Of a stretch of DNA of 64,000 bases, positions 53,938-63,022 are shown in pieces. Within the stretch, counting starts at the first letter, position 1; every line of letters starts with the position of its first letter. The stretch is from NCBI GenBank assembly GCA_017744355.1, contig JAGIBK010000002.1, positions 169,001 through 233,000 on the forward strand. The letters are read 5' to 3'. Made by a program: the position numbers and the translations under genes. The notes beneath the pieces were generated by a model, which saw only the letters and a list, made by a program, of their open reading frames with translations, was not told where the DNA came from and searched no databases. Origin of the DNA: a bacterium (GTDB lineage Bacteria > Cyanobacteriota > Sericytochromatia > S15B-MN24 > UBA4093).

Positions 53938-55704
53938 TTAGAAGACGACGTGGCGCCCCTTCTGCCGGCGGCAGAACATGGCGATGGTCGCCGCGGCGTC
54001 GCCGACCCCGGTGTTGCCCGAGCCGCCGATGCCCGACGCGCCGAACTCTTCCCACTCGAGGGCCGAGTCGGTGCCGTCGTTCTCCTTGAGCATGCCGGCG
54101 ATGACCTTGCGGGCCTTCTGGAGCTTGCGATCGTCGCGGCTCCAGATCGAGCAGGCCAGGTCGTGCGAGTTGATGAGCAGCGAGAACTTGAGGAAGGCCT
54201 CGAAGCCGTCGAGCTCCATCGCGCACAGGATCGGCATGAAGAACTCGGTGGTCGCGATCTGGAACTCGATCTCGCCCTTGCCGTCCCAGTCGGCCTTGAC
54301 CATGGAGTCGGGCTTGACCTTGACGATCAACGGCGCGATGACCTCGGCGTTGTCGGCGTAGTCGTTACCGCTGACCTTGCCGCCCTCGCGCAGGATCTCG
54401 AGGCCGGCGGCCTTGGCGCCCTCGCGGATGTTGGTGACGGTCTGGGCCTTGTGAACCATGTTGGGGCCGATCACCTTGGTCTTGTCGGTGAAGGCGGGGT
54501 TCAGGATCTCCCAGGTGTCCATCTCGGCGTTGACGTAGGCGATCACCTTCTTGAGGGTCTCGGGCGAAGCCGCGATGCCGTGCAGGGTGGTGCACTTGTG
54601 CGAGCTGAAGCCGAGTTTGGAGTAGGTGAGGCGGATGGCGATCTTCTGGAGCTCCTCATCCGAGTAGCCGTCGTCGATCCAGCTCCAGTTGCAGCCGCCG
54701 CCCTCGAACTTGAGGGTACGGATGCCGCGGCCGGCCTGGATGTTCTTGGCGGTCTGCTCGGAGCCCGTCAGCGACGCGACGGCGATGCGCGGATCGGTCG
54801 CGAGGCTCGAGATGCCCGAGCCGAAGCCTTCGAGCTTCTGGACGGCGCGGGGATCGGCGCCGGCGGCGAGCAGCATGCGGATCATGACCGTGCTCGACAC
54901 CGCCCCGTAGGGGTGGCCCTTGAAGATCAGGGGGGCGTTGGCCATGTAGGCGCCGATCAGCTGGATGACCGGGATGCCGTAGATGAAGTTCATGGGGGTG
55001 ATGAGGGCCACCACGCCCGCGGGCAGGTACGGGTTCTTCCAGTACGAGTGGCCGTCCACCATCTGGGGGATGACCTCGCCCATCATGGCCTTGTCGGCGT
55101 TGCCGCCGATGTGGTCCGCGGCGCGCTTGGCTTCCCAGTAGTCCTTGTCGCCTTCGAGGCGGGTCTTGGGGATCTCGTGGCGGATCTCGCGCATGACCTC
55201 TTCGTAGTAGTACTCGAGCAGGCGCGAGAAGTTGTTGACGACGAACTTGCGGTAGGTGACGACCTCATCCGACCACTTGAGCGAGCTCCAGAAGTCGTAG
55301 GCGTAGGAGACGGCGAGCTCCACGTCCTCGGGCTGCGAGTCGGGCACCTCGGCGAAGGGGACCCGCTTGTCCCACAGGGTGGGAAGGGTCACCATCTTGC
55401 CATTCTTGGGCAGGCGCCACTCGCCCGCGATGAAGTTGCGGGTGGGGATGGGCTTGGCGTCCGGAGTGCTGGGCAGCTCGCTGTAGGGGAAGAGGTACGA
55501 ACGCAGCGCTTCGAGCTCGGCGTCGCGCAGGCCGCACGAGAAGAGCGACCAGTCGGCGCGGCGCTTCTCGTACATGGCGGCGATGGGATCGACGCCGATC
55601 TGGCCGTTCTGGTTGAAAGCCTGGATCGAGGCTGCGAGGGCCTCCAGGTTGAACGTCACGCCGGGGTTGGCGTGCTGGGTGGGTTTGTTCATCGTCTGAG
55701 TCAA
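53938..55704 (-). CDS. Aldehyde dehydrogenase, probable glutamate semialdehyde (P5C) dehydrogenase
   Basis: 588 aa. The NAD-dependent aldehyde dehydrogenase fold is clear: TPMNFIYGIPVIQLIG, LTGSEQTAKNI, FEGGGCNWSWI (Glu region) and catalytic cysteine in GFSSHKCTTLHG. The extended N-terminus and FNLEALAASIQAF resemble P5C dehydrogenases rather than other ALDHs. Next to rocD it would oxidise glutamate semialdehyde to glutamate, completing ornithine or proline catabolism. Substrate is inferred from context. Confidence 0.85.
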   Translation of the reverse strand: MTQTMNKPTQHANPGVTFNLEALAASIQAFNQNGQIGVDPIAAMYEKRRADWSLFSCGLRDAELEALRSYLFPYSELPSTPDAKPIPTRNFIAGEWRLPKNGKMVTLPTLWDKRVPFAEVPDSQPEDVELAVSYAYDFWSSLKWSDEVVTYRKFVVNNFSRLLEYYYEEVMREIRHEIPKTRLEGDKDYWEAKRAADHIGGNADKAMMGEVIPQMVDGHSYWKNPYLPAGVVALITPMNFIYGIPVIQLIGAYMANAPLIFKGHPYGAVSSTVMIRMLLAAGADPRAVQKLEGFGSGISSLATDPRIAVASLTGSEQTAKNIQAGRGIRTLKFEGGGCNWSWIDDGYSDEELQKIAIRLTYSKLGFSSHKCTTLHGIAASPETLKKVIAYVNAEMDTWEILNPAFTDKTKVIGPNMVHKAQTVTNIREGAKAAGLEILREGGKVSGNDYADNAEVIAPLIVKVKPDSMVKADWDGKGEIEFQIATTEFFMPILCAMELDGFEAFLKFSLLINSHDLACSIWSRDDRKLQKARKVIAGMLKENDGTDSALEWEEFGASGIGGSGNTGVGDAAATIAMFCRRQKGRHVVF

Positions 55705-55807
55705 GGTGACGCTCTCCTCGTCGAGGGGCTCGCTTTGCGAGCCGGTGCGAACAGGTCCGGTTCCTGATTCTACACCGAAAGCCGCCCCCGCGCTCGTCCC
55801 CCGACCA

Positions 55808-56674
55808 TCACCCCCACGAAACCTTGCGCCCCCTCAGGGCGTTCACCGCCCGCCAGAAGCCGATGCCCAGCGCGGTCTTGGCGTGGAAGGTCAGGCGAGT
55901 GATGCGGCCGTAGTGCTTGTCGATCAAGAGGGCGCGGCTATGGTACTCCTGCCGGCGCATGCGGTCGGGGACCCGCGCGGAGCTGGCGCCGCCCAGGTGG
56001 ATGATGGCGGCCTCCGAGAGGAAGTAGACCCGGTGCCCGACCTTGGCCATCCGCATCTGCCAGTCGATCTCTTCGCCGTACATGAAGAAGCGCTCGTCCA
56101 GGAGCCCCACCGTTTCGACCACGTCCCGGCGCACCAAGAGGCAGGCGCCCGTCACCCAATCGACCTGCCGGGTGCTCTCGTGGTCCCAGTAGCTCAAGAA
56201 GCGGGTCCGGGCCGAGCGCTTCTTCCAGAACAGGGCGACCAGCTTGTTTTCGACCAAAGAACCCATGGTGCTGTAGAAGTTGTGGGCCGAGGGCTGCAGG
56301 GTGCCGTCGCCGTTCAGCAGCTTGCAGCCGACGGCCCCGGCCTCGGGGTGGTTCTCCATGAACGAGACCATCCGATCGAGGGCATGGTCCAGGACCACCG
56401 TGTCCGAGTTGAGCAAGAGCACGTAGCGCCCCCGGGCCTGGGGTAGGGCCTGGTTGTTGGCCGCGGCGAAACCCAGGTTGTGGTCGTTGGCGATGAGGCG
56501 GACGTCTGGGAAGTCGGCGGCGACCATCTCGGGGCTGTGATCCGCCGAGCCGTTGTCCACCACCCAGATCTCGGTGGGGGTGAGGGTCTCTCGCTGGATG
56601 CTCTCGAGGCAGGCCTTGAGCAGGGCGCGGGTGTTCCAGTTGACCACCACCACCGACAGGATCGGTCGAGTCAT
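55808..56674 (-). CDS. Glycosyltransferase family 2
   Basis: 288 aa. GT-A fold: LSVVVVNWNTRALLKACLES start, VVDNGSADHSPEM, and the DxD-like metal site LLLNSDTVVLD. The pattern GEEIDWQMRMAKVGHRVYFL near residue 210 is typical of rhamnosyltransferase-like members. Probably adds a sugar to a lipid-linked repeat unit on the cytoplasmic side. ATG 56674 overlaps the upstream gene by 4 nt; last gene of the polysaccharide operon. Confidence 0.9.
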   Translation of the reverse strand: MTRPILSVVVVNWNTRALLKACLESIQRETLTPTEIWVVDNGSADHSPEMVAADFPDVRLIANDHNLGFAAANNQALPQARGRYVLLLNSDTVVLDHALDRMVSFMENHPEAGAVGCKLLNGDGTLQPSAHNFYSTMGSLVENKLVALFWKKRSARTRFLSYWDHESTRQVDWVTGACLLVRRDVVETVGLLDERFFMYGEEIDWQMRMAKVGHRVYFLSEAAIIHLGGASSARVPDRMRRQEYHSRALLIDKHYGRITRLTFHAKTALGIGFWRAVNALRGRKVSWG

Positions 56675-57912
56675 CGGGGCGTCCCTCCTGACAGCATGCG
56701 GGCGTTCTGGGCAATCAGGCGCGGCACCAGGATCCGGCCCATCGCCAGGGCGCGGGCACTCCAGTCGTTCTCGCGCGCCAGCGCCATCCGGGCCTCGCGG
56801 TACTCGCTGGATCGCGCGGCGAGCGCCTGCGCGATCGCCGCGAGGAAGGCGGCCTGGCCTTCGGCGACCCAGCAGGTGCCGGCGAACGGGTCGAGCGGGG
56901 CGAAGGGGGTCATGACCACCGGCAGACCCGCGGCCAGGTACTCGTTGAGCTTGAGCGGATAGATGGCCCGGGTCTGAGCCGACGAGACGAAGGGGATGAT
57001 CCCCACGTCGAAGCCCTTGAGGTAGCCGGGGGCGCTCGACGCGGGGCGCGGACCGAGCAGGTGGATGTTTGGCAGGCGCTTGAGGACTTCGGCGCACGCC
57101 GCGTAGGCGGGCTGCACCGGGCCGATCAGCACCCACGACCAGTCGGGCCGCGCCGCAGCGCAGGCGACGATGAGGTCGTAGTCGAAGCGCGCCTCCAGGT
57201 TGCCCAAGTAGCCGATCACCGGCGAGGGCAGGCGCGAGAGATCCGGGGGGACGGGCTCACGCGGGTCGCAGGCCCGGGCGTAGTGGGCGTACTCCACCCC
57301 GTTCGGCACGTAGTGGCAGTCGGGGTGCGTGGCGCCGCGCGTGGCCTGGAGGGCGGGGCTGCTGGTGAAGACCACCTGGCTCTTGGCCATCAGGCGGGGT
57401 TCGAGCCGCTCGCCGTGACGGGCGATGTAGGGCTCGCCCTTGATCTCGTCGAAGCAGTGGTAGACGGTCATGCGCTCGCCGAGCTTGCCTGCGAGCCGCT
57501 CGCCGAGGGGCACGTCGAAGGAGACCCAGAGGATCGGGTCGCGCATCCCCAGCTGCCGCATGGCCTTGAGGATGCTGCGTCGTGTGAGCGAGGCGGCTGC
57601 CGCGAGGCCCCAGTCGTAGAGGGGGCGCGGCAGGCCGCTCGGGACCATGGGCGGCGGGGTGAGGACCCAGACCTCGCGCTGGGGATCCGGCACCCGGCGC
57701 AGGGCGGGGAGCCGTCCCCAGGTGCGCTTGAGGCGATCGCGCCAGGCCGGATCGCGGCGGTAGGTCCAGCCGTCCTTGAGGGTGGCCGGGTGGTCCACCC
57801 ACAGCACGCGGTTGTGGGAGGCGAACTCGCGCATCAGGTAGTGCCCGCTGGAGGGCAGGGCCGTCTCCCACGGGGTGATCGAGAGGCAGACCAGGTCGTG
57901 ATCCCTCAGCAC
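56671..57912 (-). CDS. GT-B type glycosyltransferase, 413 aa
   Basis: GTG 57912 with GGGAGG upstream. The N-terminal half (HYLMREFASHNRVLWVDHP) and C-terminal half (VIGYLGNLEARFDYDLIVACAAARPDWSWVLIG in parts; YPLKLNEYLAAGLPVVMTPF) form the two Rossmann-like domains of group 1/TuaH-like glycosyltransferases, with the acidic E in LNEYLAAG binding nucleotide sugar. Overlaps both neighbours by a few bases, so translation is coupled. Confidence 0.85.
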   Translation of the reverse strand: MLRDHDLVCLSITPWETALPSSGHYLMREFASHNRVLWVDHPATLKDGWTYRRDPAWRDRLKRTWGRLPALRRVPDPQREVWVLTPPPMVPSGLPRPLYDWGLAAAASLTRRSILKAMRQLGMRDPILWVSFDVPLGERLAGKLGERMTVYHCFDEIKGEPYIARHGERLEPRLMAKSQVVFTSSPALQATRGATHPDCHYVPNGVEYAHYARACDPREPVPPDLSRLPSPVIGYLGNLEARFDYDLIVACAAARPDWSWVLIGPVQPAYAACAEVLKRLPNIHLLGPRPASSAPGYLKGFDVGIIPFVSSAQTRAIYPLKLNEYLAAGLPVVMTPFAPLDPFAGTCWVAEGQAAFLAAIAQALAARSSEYREARMALARENDWSARALAMGRILVPRLIAQNARMLSGGTPR

Positions 57913-59069
57913 GGCGACCTCCCTTTCCGCGCGCGGTGCCGAGCATCCAGCGCGCCGAAGAGGCACCCGAGCGTCGCGGCCCCCGCCTCGTAGCTGTACC
58001 GCTCGCGGATGCGGCGTCTTGCCGCCTCGCCCAGGGCCTGGGATCGCTTGGGGTCGTCCAGGAGGCCTGCGATCGCGCGGCTGAGGGCGTCCAGGTCCCG
58101 GGGGGGGACCACCACCCCGCAGCCCGCAAGCAGCGAGGGGATGTCCGAGACCGCGGTCGAGACCACCGGGCAGGCCATGGCCATGGCCTCGTACAGCTTC
58201 ATGGGCATCTGGCCCATGCTCGCGGGCTCCTGGCGCTGCGGCAGGGCCACCACGTCGGCCATGCGCAAGAAGGCGGGCGTCTTCTCGGGGGGCTGGGTGC
58301 CGAACAGCAGCACCCGCTCGTCCTCATCGGCCAGGGCCTTGGCGTAGGGGGTGATGGGCCCCACGATGGCCAGGCGCCACGGGTGCCGGTCCCCCATGCG
58401 CGAGAGGGCCTCGCGGATCTCGCCGACCCCCTTGTTGGGCTGGGCGATCCCCGCGAACACCGCGACCTTAAAGTCGGTGAGGCCGTGCTCGGCGCGCAGG
58501 GCCTCGCGGTCGTAGGCCTCGGGGTCGAAGCGAGCCGTGTCCACGTACTGGGGGGCGAGCACGCCGCCGTAGCGCCGCTGGAAGTGGGTCGAAACGGTGG
58601 TGATGGCGTCGGCGGCCCCGACCAGCTTGTCCATGGTCCAGGTCGCCCAGTAGTTGTTTGGCTCGTGCAGCCGCGGCAGGCCGTAGACGGCGTTCTTCAG
58701 GGCGTGGCGGGAGTAGGGGGCCACCATGTACGGCTCCCAGTCGTCCACGTCGACCACCACCGGCAGGCCGCGCGCGGCGCGCAGCGCGAGCGCGAGGCCG
58801 TAGGAGGTCGGCCGGGGCTTCATGGCGTAGATCAGATCGCCCGTGATCGCTTGGGCGAGCTTGCGAGCGTCCTGCCAGAAGGCCGGCCAGGGCCTGGCGG
58901 CGATGCCCCGATACGAGAAGTCGCGCGGGGCCAAGGGGTCGAGTGCGTCTGGCCTGAAGTGGAAGCCCAATACCTCCACGTCGAAGCGGCGCGAGAGCAC
59001 GCGCGCCAGCAGGCGCACCCGGTAGAGCGGGGCACTGGACTCGTCCGAGGCGATGAGGGTGATCTTCAT
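57906..59069 (-). CDS. Glycosyltransferase family 4
   Basis: 387 aa GT-B enzyme. C-terminal GT4 signature: VAVFAGIAQPNKGVGEIREA, then KLYEAMAMACPVVSTAVSDIP with the E-x7-E-like acidic motif. ATG 59069, GAGGAGG 7 nt upstream. Overlaps the ligase/polymerase gene by 4 nt. Donor and acceptor sugars cannot be predicted. Confidence 0.9.
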   Translation of the reverse strand: MKITLIASDESSAPLYRVRLLARVLSRRFDVEVLGFHFRPDALDPLAPRDFSYRGIAARPWPAFWQDARKLAQAITGDLIYAMKPRPTSYGLALALRAARGLPVVVDVDDWEPYMVAPYSRHALKNAVYGLPRLHEPNNYWATWTMDKLVGAADAITTVSTHFQRRYGGVLAPQYVDTARFDPEAYDREALRAEHGLTDFKVAVFAGIAQPNKGVGEIREALSRMGDRHPWRLAIVGPITPYAKALADEDERVLLFGTQPPEKTPAFLRMADVVALPQRQEPASMGQMPMKLYEAMAMACPVVSTAVSDIPSLLAGCGVVVPPRDLDALSRAIAGLLDDPKRSQALGEAARRRIRERYSYEAGAATLGCLFGALDARHRARKGRSPC

Positions 59070-60529
59070 AAGGGCCTCCTCGGGGGGCTGCGCCGCTGTA
59101 GTTCGGCCGACTGGCCGAGCAGCATGGCGAGGCCGATGGCGAGGTAGAACCACTCGCTCAGGGGCTTCTGGACGTAGATGTCGTTGGAGAGGGCCCCCAC
59201 CGCGTAGCAGACGAAGACCCCGAAGAGCCCGAGCGAGAGGGCCTTGGGGAAGGGGCGCGAAAGGCGGGTGTAGGTCCGGGCCGCCGAGACGGCGGTGGCC
59301 ACGATGAGCCAGATGAACAGGGTCAGGCCGACCCAGCCCATCTCGAGGCCGTACTTGAAGTAGTTGTTGTCGGTGGGCACCCCGATGGTGGTGCCGGGGA
59401 TGGGCTCGCCGCCGGTGACGGCGAGGCCCGAGGCGCCGGCGGTCCAGAGGCCGCTGCCGAAGGGTCGCTCGACGATCCTGGGCAGGTAGTCGTTGATGTA
59501 GCCCATCCGCACCTGGAAGCTCGCATCCTCGCCCGGCTTGGTCGCGGTCATGACCCGATCCAAGAGGCGGGTCTGGCCGGCGGCGGCGAGCCCGCCGAGG
59601 CAGAGGGTCCCGATGAGCATGGCGCCCATGGTCAGCTTCCAGTTCCGGCTCAGGAGCAGCATGGCCCCGAGCCCCGCGGCCACCGCCACGATGGGCCCAC
59701 GCGAGTAGCTGAGCACCATGGCGTAGAGCATGGGGGCCGCGAGCGCCAGGAGGGCGATGACCCGCCATCCCTTGCTCGATAGCGCCAGGGCGAAGAGCAG
59801 CAGCGCGCCCGTGATCTCGATGAAGCCGAAGGTCGCCGCGTCGCCCACGGTGCCGAACACGCGGACGTAGCCGTTGAGGATGTGGGTGCGCCAGCTGCCC
59901 GACTCGATGAGCCAGTTGTACTCCTGGTTGAGCAGGCCGTGGTGGTGCTGGAAGATGCCGTACAGCCCCTCGAAGGTGAGCAGCCCCAGCCAGAAGACCA
60001 TGAAGCGCTTGAGCTTGTGCTCGCTGCGGAAGTAGTAGACCACCAACAGCGCGCCGACCGCTCGCAGGGTGTCGCGCAGCCCGTAGAGGCCGAACTTGAT
60101 GCTCGGCGCCAGGGGGTTGAGGACCTCGAGCACCTGGTAGGCGCAGAAGACCAAGAGCGGCAGGGTGATGGCGGTACGGAACAGGCGAGGGTTCCCCCCG
60201 TTCGCCAGATCGAGCACCAGCCGCAGCCCCATCAGGACGAGCATCCCCTCCAGGGCGAGCCCGATCTGGTTGGCGTCCAGGTTGGGCATCAGGCGCTTGA
60301 TGAACACCACCACCGTCGAGAAGCCCAACAGCACGTAGACCCCGAGCTCCACGTTGAGGAAGATGGCCGCCATCAAGGGAGCGATGGTGAGCAGCACCAT
60401 CTTGAGCCGGTCGAAGCCCGAAATCGCCTGGGCCATGACCGCCACGAAGGGCAGGCAGATGAGCAGCACCTTCCACCAGGTCACCTGGCGGGGGGCTTTG
60501 CGGGTCGGCAGGGCGGCCTTCACGCTCAT
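59066..60529 (-). CDS. O-antigen ligase/polymerase family protein
   Basis: 487 aa with about 11-12 hydrophobic helices. A large periplasmic loop near residues 320-420 contains the Wzy/WaaL-type signature region (PFGSGLWTAGASG ... PTDNNYFKYGLEMGWVGL), which includes the conserved H/N-rich turn. It would polymerise or ligate the lipid-linked repeat units in the periplasm. ATG 60529 overlaps the Wzz gene by 4 nt. Confidence 0.88.
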   Translation of the reverse strand: MSVKAALPTRKAPRQVTWWKVLLICLPFVAVMAQAISGFDRLKMVLLTIAPLMAAIFLNVELGVYVLLGFSTVVVFIKRLMPNLDANQIGLALEGMLVLMGLRLVLDLANGGNPRLFRTAITLPLLVFCAYQVLEVLNPLAPSIKFGLYGLRDTLRAVGALLVVYYFRSEHKLKRFMVFWLGLLTFEGLYGIFQHHHGLLNQEYNWLIESGSWRTHILNGYVRVFGTVGDAATFGFIEITGALLLFALALSSKGWRVIALLALAAPMLYAMVLSYSRGPIVAVAAGLGAMLLLSRNWKLTMGAMLIGTLCLGGLAAAGQTRLLDRVMTATKPGEDASFQVRMGYINDYLPRIVERPFGSGLWTAGASGLAVTGGEPIPGTTIGVPTDNNYFKYGLEMGWVGLTLFIWLIVATAVSAARTYTRLSRPFPKALSLGLFGVFVCYAVGALSNDIYVQKPLSEWFYLAIGLAMLLGQSAELQRRSPPRRPL

Positions 60530-62280
60530 GCGCTCCGCTCCTGGTCGAGGCGGGCCTCGACCAGCTCGTGGGCGCTCAGGGCGCTCGCGCGCGCCTCCAG
60601 GATGTAGGCGAGCACGAAGCCGAAAATACTGGCCATGAGCGAGCCGAGGGCAAGCTTGAGGAGGGTCTTGGCGTTCTCGGGCTTGATGGGCGGCTCGGCC
60701 CAATCGACGATGGTGATGGGCAGGACCGAGGCCCCGTTGGCGGCGAGCCGGGTCTGGCTCGCGCGCTCGCTCAGGCGCTGGTAGTCCGCCTCGCGCAAGG
60801 CGACCTCGCGCTGGAGCTCCTTGTAGGTGACGTCGGTGACCGAGGCGGTGCGCGCCTTGGGCTCGAGATCGGCGATCGCCCGGTTGAGGCTCGAGAGCTT
60901 GGCTTGCTGCTGGGCGATCTCGACCTTGAGGGCGATCCGGCGCTCGGCGGCACCGGCGCGCGACGGGTCGGCGGCCGCCACCTTGGCGGTGGTGGAGCGA
61001 ACCGTGCCCGAGGCGCGGGCGATTTGGTTCTTGAGCTCCTTGACCACCGGGCTCTTGTCGCCGTAGAGGCTCCGGGCGTCATCGAGGTTCTGCTTGAGGG
61101 TCTTGAGGCGATCGCCCGCCGTCTCCACCTCGGGGGCGTCCTGCACGGTGGCGGCGAACATGGGGTCCTTCTTGAGCTGCTGGATCTCGTGCTCGACCGT
61201 CGAGAGTCCGCTCTGGGCGGCCGAGAGGGCGCGCTCCACCTCGCCCTTCTGGGCCCTAAGCTCGGCGAGCTGCACGGCGATGGTGGTCTGGGCCTCGGGG
61301 ACGTTGGTGGACTTGAAGGCCTTGAGCTTCTCCTCGGCTCCGCGCAGGCGCTTGGCGCTCTCTTGCACCTGCTGGGCGATGAAGGCGTCGGCGTTGCGGG
61401 CGTCGCTGCCCTGGCTCTGCTGGTAGAACTGGATGAACTCGCGGGTGTGGGTGTTGGCGAGGTCGGCGGCCTCCTGGGGGGTCTTGGCGGTGGCAGAGAT
61501 CCGCATCATGTCGGTCTGGCCGACCTTCTCGACGTCGAGGCGCTTGGCGAGCTTCTCGGGGGTGGTGGCCAGGTTGAGCTTGGAGGAGGTGCGCTCGAGC
61601 ACCGAGCGGCTCTGGAGCATCTCGGTCAGGTTGCCCATCAGGGCCCCCGCCTTGAACCAGTCGATGGCCGTCCCGCTCACCGACTGGCCCGAGGCGATGC
61701 CGGTGTTGATGGTGGTGGTCGCCTTGAAGGTCTTGGGCGCGCGCGCCGAGAGCACGCCGACCGCGAGGTCCGTGGCCAGGACGATGGAGAGGATGAGCGG
61801 CCAGCGCCGCCTGAGGATGTTGGAGAGTGCAAGCCACAGGCGCCCGTCGTTGGCTCCGGGCGGTGGGCTCGCAAACTCCTCGTAGGGCCGCAAGCCGTAG
61901 CCAGACGCGTGCGCCAGCGGCGCGTAGTAGGGCATCAGGCCCGGTTGCATCCCCCGAGCCTCCAGGGTGCGGACCATCTCGTCGAGCCGGTCGCCGAAGG
62001 GGGTGAGCTCGGGGGGGAGGGCCACCGGCGGGATCGCCTGGGGCTGGAAGAGGGCCAAGAGCGCCGGCTGGATGGCGTTCTCGGCGGCCTCACCGAACGG
62101 GCCCTCGGCCTCTATCCAGCTCAGCGCGGCCTGGTACAGGGCGAGGGCCCCCGCGAGCACCAGGGGGCGCGGCCCGCCCGGATAGCCGGGCAGGACGCGC
62201 TCGACCAATAGCCGCAGCAGCGGCAGGTTGTTTTCAAAGCGCGCCAGGGCGGCCTCGATGGGAGGGCGGCGGTCCTTCAT
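60526..62280 (-). CDS. Wzz/GumC-type polysaccharide co-polymerase with extra N-terminal domain
   Basis: 584 aa. The first ~145 residues are a soluble helical region unlike usual Wzz proteins. Then come a membrane helix (LILSIVLATDLAVGVLSA), a long periplasmic coiled-coil (~180-530) and a second helix near the C-terminus with the PxxP-like IVDWAEPPIKPEN before it. Short cytoplasmic tail, no Walker motif, so the tyrosine kinase, if any, is separate. Governs chain length and export. Confidence 0.85.
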   Translation of the reverse strand: MKDRRPPIEAALARFENNLPLLRLLVERVLPGYPGGPRPLVLAGALALYQAALSWIEAEGPFGEAAENAIQPALLALFQPQAIPPVALPPELTPFGDRLDEMVRTLEARGMQPGLMPYYAPLAHASGYGLRPYEEFASPPPGANDGRLWLALSNILRRRWPLILSIVLATDLAVGVLSARAPKTFKATTTINTGIASGQSVSGTAIDWFKAGALMGNLTEMLQSRSVLERTSSKLNLATTPEKLAKRLDVEKVGQTDMMRISATAKTPQEAADLANTHTREFIQFYQQSQGSDARNADAFIAQQVQESAKRLRGAEEKLKAFKSTNVPEAQTTIAVQLAELRAQKGEVERALSAAQSGLSTVEHEIQQLKKDPMFAATVQDAPEVETAGDRLKTLKQNLDDARSLYGDKSPVVKELKNQIARASGTVRSTTAKVAAADPSRAGAAERRIALKVEIAQQQAKLSSLNRAIADLEPKARTASVTDVTYKELQREVALREADYQRLSERASQTRLAANGASVLPITIVDWAEPPIKPENAKTLLKLALGSLMASIFGFVLAYILEARASALSAHELVEARLDQERSA

Positions 62281-62307
62281 GGTTTTCTCCTCACTAGGGC
62301 GGGCTTA

Positions 62308-62997
62308 CTACTTGGCGGGTTTCGATGGCTTGTCGAGCCAATCCGTGTCGCCCATCTGCTGGACCAGGATGGCCCAGGCGCGGTTGTAGGCGCCCTCCGA
62401 GGCGACCAGGTCCGCCTGGGACTGACTGACGGCAAGCCGCGCCTTCATGACCTCGCTGATGCTGGCGTTGCCCTTCCCGAAGAGGCGCTGGACCACCAGC
62501 ACGTCCGACTCGGTGCTGCGGATGGCCTCATGCCGAAGGGCCAGGAGCTTCTGCTGGGAGAGCCAGCCGGCGTAGGCCTCGGTGGTGCTCGCCACCACCT
62601 GCAGGCTCACCTGCCGGACCCCTTCGCGCGCGGCCTGGACCCGGGCCTCGGAGCCCTTGAGCACCATGGGGGTGCTCAAAAAGTCGCCCAGGTTCATGGT
62701 CAGGTAGGCGCCGGCCGCGGGCAGCGGCAGGCCGTTCGCCGGGGGCACGACGGTGTTGAGGCCCACGTTGGCCGAAAGGGTGCGCAGGGGGTAGAGCTTG
62801 GCGACCTCGGCCTCGGCCTCGGCGCGGGAGAGCTCGGCCCGGGCCTGGCGAAGCTGGGGATTATTGGCGAGGGCCTTGGTGATGGCCTGGTCGAGGGTCA
62901 AGACCGCCGGCGGCTCGGGGAGGCCCTGGGCGTGGGCGGAAAGGGGAGCGAGCGCGAGCATGGCGCCAAGGACGATCGGGGCCAAGGGGGTCTTCAT
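62308..62997 (-). CDS. Half-length TolC/OEP-like protein
   Basis: 229 aa; signal peptide to ~Ala23 (SAHAQG). The rest is one outer-membrane-efflux (OEP) repeat: LTLDQAITKALANNPQLRQA, a long helix, a beta pair with SANVGLN, and a second long helix ending AYNRAWAILVQQMG. Full TolC-type proteins have two such repeats (~420 aa). Either a homo-oligomer assembling from half units or a truncated relative. Between the Wzz and sugar transferase genes. Confidence 0.75.
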   Translation of the reverse strand: MKTPLAPIVLGAMLALAPLSAHAQGLPEPPAVLTLDQAITKALANNPQLRQARAELSRAEAEAEVAKLYPLRTLSANVGLNTVVPPANGLPLPAAGAYLTMNLGDFLSTPMVLKGSEARVQAAREGVRQVSLQVVASTTEAYAGWLSQQKLLALRHEAIRSTESDVLVVQRLFGKGNASISEVMKARLAVSQSQADLVASEGAYNRAWAILVQQMGDTDWLDKPSKPAK

Positions 62998-63022
62998 GGT
63001 GGTGCTTCCTCCGAACAGGGCG

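Noticed and set aside
53386..55767. 793-codon open frame on the plus strand
   Set aside because: Antisense to the aldehyde dehydrogenase and part of the histidine kinase; low-complexity product.
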